The position numbers and the translations under genes were made by a program. Under the pieces are notes generated by a model. That model saw only the letters and a list, made by a program, of their open reading frames with translations. It was not told where the DNA came from and made no database searches. This document shows, one piece after another, positions 7,141-13,908 of a DNA stretch of 21,711 bases; within the stretch, counting starts at the first letter, position 1; every line of letters starts with the position of its first letter. The stretch comes from an uncultured Clostridia bacterium (lineage in GTDB: Bacteria > Bacillota > Clostridia > Christensenellales > DUVY01): NCBI GenBank assembly GCA_937895465.1, contig CALAYY010000242.1, positions 1 through 21,711 on the forward strand, in the 5' to 3' direction.

Positions 7141-8049
7141 TTACCTCGCTTTTAAATCGCCTATGATTGTGTTTATATCCAGTATTTTACAGTCGGTCAT
7201 TAATTTTGTCAAGCCGTCAAGCAATGTGACGGGCGCATAAGGGTCAGTAAAATTATATGTACCTACTTGCACCAAACTTGCTCCGCACATCATAAATTCT
7301 AAGATGTCTTTTGCGCTTGAAATGCCGCCCATACCAATTATGGGAATCTTTACAGAATTATAAACCTGCCAAACCATTTTTAATGCAATTGGTTTGATAG
7401 CAGGACCGGACAAACCGCCTATACTTCTTGCCAAAATGGGCTGTCTTGTGTATATATCAACCGCCATACCGCCTACTGTATTGATAAGAGATATTGCATC
7501 TGCACCGTTATCCTCGGCTACTTTGGCATTCTCAGCAATGTCTGATACATTTGGGCTTAATTTTACTATCAAAGGTTTTTTGCAATGTTTTCTTACACTT
7601 GACACAACATTTTTTATGGATGCAGGCCTTACTCCAAACGCCAGCCCGCCTTCTTTTACATTGGGACAAGATATATTAAGCTCGACCATATCAATATCAT
7701 GAGCATTAAGTGCTTCGGCAAGGCGGCAATAATCTTCTATCGTACTGCCTGCAATATTGGCAATTACTACTGTATCCAAAGTCTTTAGATAGGGCATTTC
7801 GTGTTCAACAAAGCCTTCAAAACCAGGGTTTTGAAGTCCTACACTGTTTAACATACCCATAGGTGTTTCTGCAATTCTAGGTACAGGGTTGCCCAGCCTT
7901 TTTTCATAGGTCAAACCCTTAGTGCATATTCCGCCCCAAATATTGACATCGTAAAAGTCTGCATATTCTCTGCCAAATCCAAATGTGCCGCTTGCAGCAA
8001 TCAATGGATTTTTAAATTCTATTCCGCAAATATTGACTGATGTTTTCAT
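7141..8049 (-). CDS. pyrD: Dihydroorotate dehydrogenase B (NAD+), catalytic subunit
   Basis: FMN subunit of class 1B dihydroorotate dehydrogenase, oxidising dihydroorotate to orotate and passing electrons to PyrK. Starting at MKTSVNICGIEFKNP it has 302 residues, the normal length. The catalytic cysteine is Cys128 in LNISCPNVKEGG, the cysteine-type active base of class 1 enzymes. FMN-binding glycine motifs (NTVGG, GLSGPAIKP, GMGGISS) follow. A longer frame exists upstream, but family alignment and the MKT start argue against it. No Shine-Dalgarno lies in front: the ATG sits inside the pyrK 3' end, overlapping by 38 nt in another frame, so translation probably depends on ribosomes finishing pyrK. 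Confidence 0.95.
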   Translation of the reverse strand: MKTSVNICGIEFKNPLIAASGTFGFGREYADFYDVNIWGGICTKGLTYEKRLGNPVPRIAETPMGMLNSVGLQNPGFEGFVEHEMPYLKTLDTVVIANIAGSTIEDYCRLAEALNAHDIDMVELNISCPNVKEGGLAFGVRPASIKNVVSSVRKHCKKPLIVKLSPNVSDIAENAKVAEDNGADAISLINTVGGMAVDIYTRQPILARSIGGLSGPAIKPIALKMVWQVYNSVKIPIIGMGGISSAKDILEFMMCGASLVQVGTYNFTDPYAPVTLLDGLTKLMTDCKILDINTIIGDLKAR

Positions 8050-8716
8050 AGCATACAAGGCACGCGCCCACACCGCAGCCCATACGCTCTTCTAAGGATA
8101 CAAAGACAGGCACTTTTAAATCAGCTTTTTGCACAGCTTTCATCATAGGTATAGGACCGCATATTAAGACAGCATCAAACTTTATGCTTGACATATCCTT
8201 TTTTAAATAATCTAATGCATAGCCTTTTCCGCCAAAACTGCCATCTTCAGTAGCATATACAGTATGTTTTGAATGTTGATAAAACTCGTCATACAAAATT
8301 ACATTGTCTTTAGAACGAAAACCCATATATGAATAAAACTCTATATCATTATATGTATTAATTACAGGCAAAAGCGGTACTGTACCCAAGCCGCCTCCAA
8401 GTAATGCTACTCTTTTATAACTCTGGGGTAAAATAAAACCGTTGCCCAAAGGCAGCATTGCTTTGAGCGTTGTTCTTTCTTTTAATTGAGATAATTCAAA
8501 GGTGCCTTCTCCCACTACCGCATAAACAATATCAATAATATTATTATCAATTTTCAAAATGCCAAGCGGCCGTCTCAAAATCCTGTTAGGCACTTCCAAA
8601 TGCAAAAACTGACCGCCTAAAAATTGCGGCAATTTTTCCTGCGACTGTAATTTCATTCTGAAAACTTTTTGGGCAATTTCTGTATTGCTTTTTATAATCA
8701 AATTATAATCTTTCAA
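8012..8716 (-). CDS. pyrK: Dihydroorotate dehydrogenase electron transfer subunit, C-terminus apparently truncated
   Basis: FAD and [2Fe-2S] subunit linking PyrD to NAD+. Seen: FAD-binding RRPLGI (48-53), nucleotide-binding LLGGGLGTVPLLP (105-117), CGPIPMM (186-192) and the cluster motif C214-X4-C219-X2-C222 in RMGCGVGACLVC. The known family motif has a fourth cysteine about 12-15 residues later, in a tail of roughly 30 residues. Here the protein ends 12 residues after C222 with YENISQYLRNRI, no cysteine, and those codons lie inside pyrD. This looks like a deletion joining pyrK to the pyrD start, or an assembly error. Start: TTG at 8716, 5 nt after GAGG and 1 nt after the pyrF stop. Confidence 0.9.
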   Translation of the reverse strand: MKDYNLIIKSNTEIAQKVFRMKLQSQEKLPQFLGGQFLHLEVPNRILRRPLGILKIDNNIIDIVYAVVGEGTFELSQLKERTTLKAMLPLGNGFILPQSYKRVALLGGGLGTVPLLPVINTYNDIEFYSYMGFRSKDNVILYDEFYQHSKHTVYATEDGSFGGKGYALDYLKKDMSSIKFDAVLICGPIPMMKAVQKADLKVPVFVSLEERMGCGVGACLVCYENISQYLRNRI

Positions 8717-8717
8717 C

Positions 8718-9626
8718 TTATCCTCTTACTCTGTTCAAATCATTTTTCATATCAAGTGCAGCTTGATATGCAGCCTTAACATAATCCATACCCTTATATT
8801 TTTCGGCTTTATAAGCACATAATATTCCTCTAGAAGAATTAACTATCGCTCCAAGACCTTTTTGATCAAAGCATACCTTCAAATCCTCTGCCGTTCCGCC
8901 TTGCGCGCCATAACCAGGCACCAAAAAGAACATATTGGGACAAAGGGCTCTTAAAGTTTCAGCTTCTTTTGGATGAGTTGCACCTACAACAGCACATACA
9001 TCCGAATAGCCGTAACTGCCTATTAAGTCTTTTCCTAAATCTTTTACCAACTTGGCCACTTGCTGATAAAGCGTTGCGCCGTCTTCTTCTGTAAGTGTTT
9101 TATTTTGAAGTTCACCGCTAGAAGGATTGGAAGTCTTAACAAGCACAAAAATTCCTCTATCGTATTCTTTGCAATCCTTTATAAAAGGATTAAGACCATC
9201 TGACCCTAGATATCCGTTAACCGTCAAAAAGTCCGAATCAAAATCTATATATCTTTTGCCGTTAATTTCAACACCGCTAAAAAAAGCTCTCGAATATGCT
9301 GATGCTGTTGAGCCTATATCGTTTCGTTTGGCATCAGCTATTGTTATCATTCCTTTTTGACGAGCATATTTCAAAGTGTCGGAAAAGGCTTTCATACCTG
9401 CAACGCCTAGCTGTTCATAATAAGCAATCTGAACTTTTACCGCAGGAGCAATCTCACAGACAGCGTCAATAATGTTTTTATTAAATTCTGTTATTTGTTC
9501 TGCACCGTCTTCCAAAGAATTGATTTTGTTTTTCATTTCATTAGGAAGATAGCTTATATCTGTGTCCAGTCCTATGACTGAGGGGTTATTGGTAGCAATA
9601 ATTTTTTCAATTAGTTTATCTATCAT
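8718..9626 (-). CDS. pyrF: Orotidine 5'-phosphate decarboxylase, long (subfamily 2) type
   Basis: Decarboxylates OMP to UMP, the last step of the pathway. The catalytic Asp-Lys-Asp array is in ADAKRNDIGSTA at 97-108 (Asp98, Lys100, Asp103). At about 302 residues it belongs to the longer OMPDC branch and not the 230-240 residue PyrF type. The start is ATG 9626, with GGAG at 9632-9635 spaced 5 nt. The longer frame from 9656 would overlap pyrC and lacks a ribosome site. It sits between pyrC and pyrK, 17 nt after pyrC. Confidence 0.95.
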   Translation of the reverse strand: MIDKLIEKIIATNNPSVIGLDTDISYLPNEMKNKINSLEDGAEQITEFNKNIIDAVCEIAPAVKVQIAYYEQLGVAGMKAFSDTLKYARQKGMITIADAKRNDIGSTASAYSRAFFSGVEINGKRYIDFDSDFLTVNGYLGSDGLNPFIKDCKEYDRGIFVLVKTSNPSSGELQNKTLTEEDGATLYQQVAKLVKDLGKDLIGSYGYSDVCAVVGATHPKEAETLRALCPNMFFLVPGYGAQGGTAEDLKVCFDQKGLGAIVNSSRGILCAYKAEKYKGMDYVKAAYQAALDMKNDLNRVRG

Positions 9627-9642
9627 TTTTTCTCCAAAAAAC

Positions 9643-10938
9643 TCATTCTTTCCCAAAGGGTGTTATTTTAGCATTATTATAAACAACCTGACCGTCAATT
9701 ATAGTCATAACTGCTTTGCCTTTTAATTTCCATCCGTCAAACAGAGAATTATGTGACTTTGAAAAAGTCTTTTTTGCGTCAAAGGTATATTGAATATCAG
9801 GGTCAATAACCGTTATATCGGCTATATATCCAGTTTTGATTTCTCCAACTTCTTTTAGCTTTAAAATGCGGGCAGGGTTATAACTCATAAGCTTGGAAAG
9901 CCCTACCCAATCGACCATACCCTTTTCAATAAGTCTTGTGTTAAGTCCTACTGCACTTTCAAGTCCTATTGAGCCAAATGCCGCATCAGAAAAATCCACT
10001 CTTTTTTCATCTATGTGATGAGGTGCATGGTCTGTTACCAAAGCATCTATTGTGCCGTCTCTAATTCCCTCTAATATTGCAATATTATCTGATTCTTCTC
10101 TTAAAGGCGGATTGATTTTGGCAAATGTATTATATTCAAGAATTTCTTTATCCGTTGCCAAAAAATATTGAGGACAGGTTTCGGCTGTTACTTTTACGCC
10201 CTGACCTTTGAAATATCTTGTTAATTCTACAGCACCCTTTGTGCTGACATGTGCTATATGAATACGTGCATCCAAAGCCTTGGCTATTATTATATCCCTT
10301 GCCGTTCCTACATCCTCAGAGGCTCTAAAAATGCCTTTTAGCCCTGCCAAACTTGCATTTTTACCTTCGTTAACATAGCCGCCGTCCGTAAGCGAACGGT
10401 CTTCACAATGAGAGATTATAAGTCCGTCAAAGTCCTTGGTATATTCTAAGGCGAGCCTTAACATATGTGCGCTTGATACAGGATAACCGTCATCACTAAA
10501 AGCTACTGCACCTTGTTCGCTCATAAGCCTAAGTTCTGCCAATTCTTCGCCCTTTTGACCTTTGGTTACGCTTCCTATAGGCAAGACCTTGCAAAGTCCG
10601 CTTTCTTTTGATTTGTACTTTACATATGATATTAAAGCCGCATTATCTAGCACTGGTTTTGTGTTGGGCATACAGGCAATAGAAGTAAAACCGCCTGCTA
10701 CTGCTGAGCGAGACCCAGTGATAATGTCCTCTTTATATTCTAATCCGGGGTCTCTTAAGTGCGTATGCATATCGATAAGTCCAGGCAAAACCATTTTTCC
10801 ACCTATATCAAAAACCTTATCTGATTGTCCTGTATAATCTTTGCCTAAAAATGTTATTCTGCCGTTTTCAAAAACAAGGTCATTTTTTTGAACCTTGTCT
10901 GAAAAAACTATATTTCCGTTTTTTAATAGTACCTTCAT
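9643..10938 (-). CDS. pyrC: Dihydroorotase (type I)
   Basis: Zinc amidohydrolase that cyclises carbamoyl aspartate to dihydroorotate. The 431 residues are normal for the type I enzyme. Metal ligands are visible: His58 and His60 in DMHTHLRDP, His177 in SHCED, His230 in IAHVSTK and Asp303 in VTDHAPHH. Asp150 in FSDDG is the residue that takes the bridging role in type I enzymes lacking the carbamylated lysine. The ATG has a GGTAAGG site. The 60-nt gap after pyrB holds an A+T-rich stretch with a TATAAT-like hexamer but no convincing -35 box, so it is taken as part of the pyrB transcript. Confidence 0.96.
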   Translation of the reverse strand: MKVLLKNGNIVFSDKVQKNDLVFENGRITFLGKDYTGQSDKVFDIGGKMVLPGLIDMHTHLRDPGLEYKEDIITGSRSAVAGGFTSIACMPNTKPVLDNAALISYVKYKSKESGLCKVLPIGSVTKGQKGEELAELRLMSEQGAVAFSDDGYPVSSAHMLRLALEYTKDFDGLIISHCEDRSLTDGGYVNEGKNASLAGLKGIFRASEDVGTARDIIIAKALDARIHIAHVSTKGAVELTRYFKGQGVKVTAETCPQYFLATDKEILEYNTFAKINPPLREESDNIAILEGIRDGTIDALVTDHAPHHIDEKRVDFSDAAFGSIGLESAVGLNTRLIEKGMVDWVGLSKLMSYNPARILKLKEVGEIKTGYIADITVIDPDIQYTFDAKKTFSKSHNSLFDGWKLKGKAVMTIIDGQVVYNNAKITPFGKE

Positions 10939-10998
10939 AAACCTTACCTTTTGATTTATATTATTATATCAAATTTGCCAAAATTTTCCTATCATCTG

Positions 10999-11961
10999 TT
11001 ATAATGGCATGACTTTTCTCTTTTGCGAATTTGGTTTTAAAAATTCGTCTAATTTTCCTGTCAGATATGCCAAAACAGACATTCTTACAGCAACACCATT
11101 AGTTACCTGCTCGTTTATTAATGAATGTACTCCATCAACTGAATTGGAATCTATTTCTGCGCCTCTATTGACAGGTCCCGGATGCATAATAATAACATTC
11201 TTTTTGGCGGCATCTATAACACTTTGCTCTATTCCATAAAATCTGTGATATTCCGAAACACTGGGAAACATTCCTTTGTCCTGCCGTTCTAGCTGCAGTC
11301 TTAACCCGATTATAGCATCAGCATCTAATGCAGCTTCATCTTTAGTTCTTGCTATTGTTACTGGAAAAGTATCAGCACCAGCGGGCATTAAAGTTGCAGG
11401 AGCACAAATTGTAACCTTAGCGCCCATTGCGGTCAATCCCCATATATTGCTTCTTGCTACTCTTGAATGTTTTATATCCCCTATTATTGCAACTTTTTTA
11501 TCCTTGAACGTACCCCACCTTTCTCTCATTGTCAACATATCTAGTAGAGCTTGTGTGGGATGTTCATGTAAGCCGTCGCCCGCATTGATTACAGAGGCTT
11601 TTGTATGTTTTGCTATAAGTTCAGGTGCTCCTGAAACAGAATGTCTTATTACTATAATATCTGCTTGCATATAATCCAAAGTCTTAGCTGTGTCTATCAG
11701 GGTTTCGCCTTTTTTAACTGATGACGGACTTACTGCAAGACTTATTGCGTTAGCACCTAGAATTTTTGCTGCTTCGTCAAAACTGGAGCTTGTTCTTGTA
11801 CTTGGCTCATAAAACATCAAAAAAACAGATTTCCCTTCAAGCAGAGAAATCTTTTTTTTGCCGCTTAATAATACTTTTTTCATCTCGGCAGCACCGTCAA
11901 GAATTTTGGTTATTATTTCTTGCGGCACACCCTCTAGACCTAAAAGATCTATTTTAGACAT
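10999..11961 (-). CDS. pyrB: Aspartate carbamoyltransferase catalytic subunit
   Basis: Condenses carbamoyl phosphate with aspartate, the committed pyrimidine step. The 320-residue length fits. The carbamoyl-phosphate site YEPSTRT is at 51-57, HPTQALLD at 134-141 and MHPGPVNRG in the C-terminal half. No pyrI regulatory chain follows, so it is probably the unregulated trimeric form, as in Bacillus. It is the first enzyme gene of the pyr operon. Ahead of it lies a roughly 290-nt leader with promoter, leader ORF and intrinsic terminator. A second small ORF ends 8 nt inside pyrB, and the pyrB ribosome site (GGCAGG) lies within it. Confidence 0.97.
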   Translation of the reverse strand: MSKIDLLGLEGVPQEIITKILDGAAEMKKVLLSGKKKISLLEGKSVFLMFYEPSTRTSSSFDEAAKILGANAISLAVSPSSVKKGETLIDTAKTLDYMQADIIVIRHSVSGAPELIAKHTKASVINAGDGLHEHPTQALLDMLTMRERWGTFKDKKVAIIGDIKHSRVARSNIWGLTAMGAKVTICAPATLMPAGADTFPVTIARTKDEAALDADAIIGLRLQLERQDKGMFPSVSEYHRFYGIEQSVIDAAKKNVIIMHPGPVNRGAEIDSNSVDGVHSLINEQVTNGVAVRMSVLAYLTGKLDEFLKPNSQKRKVMPL

Positions 11962-12073
11962 TTTTACCTGCCATAACTTTTACTTTGGTTTGCTCATCAC
12001 GGATAATCCTTAATCCGCATAATTTCCTTTGCCTTATCAGTTTTCGTGTTGTGTTTTTGCGTCTGAGTCTCAT
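11954..12073 (-). CDS. Putative 39-codon basic ORF overlapping the pyrB start
   Basis: Lies in the pyrB leader downstream of the intrinsic terminator. The product begins MRLRRKNTTRKLIRQRK and ends MAGKNV; it is very basic and I do not recognise it. GGAGG (12087-12091) lies 13 nt before the ATG, longer than ideal. Its TAA is 5 nt past the pyrB ATG, so a ribosome finishing it would be placed to start pyrB. It also contains a hairpin (CGGAT with ATCCG, around 12001-12020). It could be a leader ORF for translational coupling or a chance frame: an open run of 39 codons is not rare in A+T-rich DNA. Confidence 0.35.
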   Translation of the reverse strand: MRLRRKNTTRKLIRQRKLCGLRIIRDEQTKVKVMAGKNV

Positions 12074-12113
12074 AGTTTTACCAAAACCTCCAAAGTTTTA
12101 TCCCCAAAATCGT

Positions 12114-12145
12114 AAAAAAAAGGGCAAAAGTTGTTACTTTTGCTC
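12114..12145 (-). terminator. Intrinsic terminator / putative attenuator in the pyrB leader
   Basis: On the minus strand the arms at 12137-12145 and 12122-12130 pair through GCAAAAG/CUUUUGC plus an outer G-C beyond one A-C mismatch. The loop is 6 nt and is followed directly by eight U (12114-12121). The 5' arm is made of the last codons of the leader ORF, whose stop codon is in the loop. A ribosome reaching the stop would therefore prevent the hairpin. It also sits about 150 nt downstream of rluD, so it could limit read-through from the lspA-rluD row. Confidence 0.8.
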
Positions 12146-12232
12146 TTTAAAATCAATATTATAATCTTTACAATAATAATCAGTCTTGTCAGAATCTAAG
12201 CAAGCATCGGATAACCCAAAAAAACTCCGCAT
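12134..12232 (-). CDS. Putative 32-residue leader peptide of the pyr operon
   Basis: Starts at ATG 12232 with GGAG at 12239-12242 spaced 6 nt, about 20 nt from the predicted transcription start, and ends in the loop of the attenuator hairpin. The peptide begins MRSFFGLSDACLDSDK and ends IDFKEQK; no run of a single amino acid suggests an amino-acid-sensing device. The RNA is U-rich, with a run of seven U at codons 3-5 and UAU/AUU/UUU codons near the end. This is the arrangement expected if UTP-dependent polymerase pausing sets ribosome-polymerase coupling, as known for Escherichia coli pyrL-pyrBI. Sequence similarity to pyrL is not claimed. Confidence 0.6.
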   Translation of the reverse strand: MRSFFGLSDACLDSDKTDYYCKDYNIDFKEQK

Positions 12233-12258
12233 TATTTTCTCCATTTCTGATTTTCTTT

Positions 12259-12287
12259 AATATACCATTTTTCAAGGATTTTGTAAA
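12259..12287 (-). promoter_or_regulatory. Promoter of the pyr operon
   Basis: On the minus strand TTTACA (12282-12287), 17 nt, TATATT (12259-12264). The predicted start is near 12252. It begins 5 nt after the rluD stop codon. The 330-base stretch from 11962 to 12291 holds no enzyme gene, only this promoter, the leader ORF, the attenuator, the small basic ORF and a short hairpin. No PyrR-binding loop was recognised. Confidence 0.7.
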
Positions 12288-12291
12288 ATGA

Positions 12292-13197
12292 TTATTGCTG
12301 TTTTTTTAAAATCGTTTCAAAGGTTTTTGGAAGCTCGCAACAAAAGCTCATTCGTTGTCCATCTCTTGGATGGTCAAACTCCAGCTTATATGCATGCAAT
12401 AATTGCCCTTTTAATTCCTTGTATTCTTGATTTTTATATCCATAAACAGGATCGCCAATAACAGGATGACCCAAAAACCTGCTATGCACTCTTATCTGAT
12501 GTGTTCTGCCTGTACCTAACTTAAATTCGGCAAATGTGGAGTTTTGAAACTTTTCCAATACCTTATAGTAAGTTATAGCATACCGTCCGCTACTGGCGTC
12601 CGTAACAGTAAATTTTTTGCGGTCTTTTTTATCTCTTATTAGATTTTTTTCTATTACACCGCTATCCTCTTTTATAACACCTTCTAATAATGCCCTATAT
12701 ATCCTGTTTGCGTGTTTTTCAGCTATTTGAGCCGCCAAATTCATATGAGCAAAATCATTTTTGGCAACGACTATAAGTCCTGAAGTATCTTTGTCCAATC
12801 TATGCACAATACCCGGTCTGATTGAGCCAAAGCTTGTTGACAGGCTCGAAAAATGATACATAAGCGCATTAGCTAAAGTACCGCTGTGCACTCCTGCTCC
12901 TGGATGCACTACCATACCTTGAGGCTTGTTAATTACAGCAAGGTCTTCATCCTCATACACAATATCAAGAGGAATTTCTTCAGGTATCAAGGTTGTTGCG
13001 GGCTCATCAAAATAAGTTATTTCTACAATATCGCCTTTTTTAAGGCTTTTGCCAGACTTTACCTTTTCACCTGAAACCAAAATATTGCCATAATCAATTA
13101 GTTTTTTGATTTGAGAACGGCTTATATCCAAAACCTCAGTCAAAAAGACATCCAGCCTGTCATTATCCTTTTCGGCTATTATAATTTCTCTATTCAT
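12292..13197 (-). CDS. rluD: RluA/RluD-family 23S rRNA pseudouridine synthase
   Basis: Isomerises uridines to pseudouridine in RNA, most likely in 23S rRNA. An N-terminal S4-type RNA-binding domain (about 1-65, with SRSQIKKLIDYGNILVSG) is followed by the catalytic domain with HRLDKDTSGL at 132-141; Asp135 is the catalytic aspartate. The 301 residues match the RluD/YlyB group, which commonly sits between lspA and the pyr genes in Bacillota. It follows lspA after 14 nt. No Shine-Dalgarno is visible in the A+T-rich run before the ATG. Which uridines it modifies cannot be told from sequence. Confidence 0.92.
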   Translation of the reverse strand: MNREIIIAEKDNDRLDVFLTEVLDISRSQIKKLIDYGNILVSGEKVKSGKSLKKGDIVEITYFDEPATTLIPEEIPLDIVYEDEDLAVINKPQGMVVHPGAGVHSGTLANALMYHFSSLSTSFGSIRPGIVHRLDKDTSGLIVVAKNDFAHMNLAAQIAEKHANRIYRALLEGVIKEDSGVIEKNLIRDKKDRKKFTVTDASSGRYAITYYKVLEKFQNSTFAEFKLGTGRTHQIRVHSRFLGHPVIGDPVYGYKNQEYKELKGQLLHAYKLEFDHPRDGQRMSFCCELPKTFETILKKQQ

Positions 13198-13211
13198 AAA
13201 AATTAAAAATA

Positions 13212-13817
13212 TTATTCGCTTGGTTGGGTGTTAGTATTAATCTGTTCGTCTTGTTTCTTTTCTTTTTTGTGATAGCCAATTAATACCCCTATGATTAATA
13301 AAATAGTACCGACAGTAATTGCGCTGTCAGCCACATTAAAAATAGCAAAGCTTTCACCAAGCAGCGGCAAATCATATCCAAAAAAGATAATCTGTATAAA
13401 ATCTCTTACAGCACCCAGCATCAGACGGTCAATATAATTGCCTATTGCGCCGCCTATTATAAGCCCAATAGAAATTTTCATCAATAAAGTAAGCTTATCG
13501 CAATCATAGATAAGATATAATAACACCAGAAGAACAGTTATTGACGTTACAATTATAAAGAACCAACGATTACCTTCCAATATGGAAAAAGCTGCCCCGT
13601 CATTGAGAACATAAGTTATACTCAAAAAGTTAGGGATAAGAACAATATCTTGTCCTAAACCCACATTACTTTCAACTAAGGACTTAGTCAGCATATCCAA
13701 AAAAACCAAAATAAAAATGATAGCAAAAGGTAACCAAAGGTTTTTGGCATAACTTTTGAAGCTTCGAGTTTGCATTCTTGAAAAAACATCTTTGAAAGAA
13801 AAAGAATTCTTATTCAT
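13212..13817 (-). CDS. lspA: Lipoprotein signal peptidase (signal peptidase II)
   Basis: Membrane aspartyl protease that cleaves lipoprotein signal peptides after diacylglyceryl modification. Four hydrophobic segments are visible (about 28-48, 86-104, 112-127 and 165-182). The catalytic aspartates are Asp139 in VRDFI and Asp164 in NVADSAI, with the conserved GNYIDR at 126-131. At 201 residues it is longer than the usual 150-170, because of a polar N-terminal extension of about 25 residues and a charged, Q/T-rich tail. The ribosome site is weak; ATG at codon 15 is a possible alternative start. It is the usual partner of rluD. Confidence 0.94.
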   Translation of the reverse strand: MNKNSFSFKDVFSRMQTRSFKSYAKNLWLPFAIIFILVFLDMLTKSLVESNVGLGQDIVLIPNFLSITYVLNDGAAFSILEGNRWFFIIVTSITVLLVLLYLIYDCDKLTLLMKISIGLIIGGAIGNYIDRLMLGAVRDFIQIIFFGYDLPLLGESFAIFNVADSAITVGTILLIIGVLIGYHKKEKKQDEQINTNTQPSE

Positions 13818-13908
13818 AATATTACTTTACCAAAAACAAGCGATTAAGTAAAGTATAATTATTTTAATACTTATAATATTTTTAAAAACAATTCTATAAA
13901 TTAGAAGA

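Noticed and set aside
8047..8073. Extended PyrD start eight codons upstream
   Set aside because: The family begins at MKTSVNICG; the upstream residues are the out-of-frame reading of pyrK cluster codons.
10939..10998. Internal promoter for pyrC (TATAAT-like hexamer in the pyrB-pyrC gap)
   Set aside because: No acceptable -35 hexamer 16-18 nt upstream; the gap is simply A+T rich.
11276..11674. Open frame of 132 codons on the plus strand
   Set aside because: Antisense to pyrB, no family features and no promoter or ribosome site.
13818..13908. Promoter (TATACT at 13852-13857) and weak terminator (TTCTA/TAGAA) between iscS and lspA
   Set aside because: The -10-like site has no matching -35 box and the stem is only 5 bp with one G-C pair; neither is strong enough to annotate.
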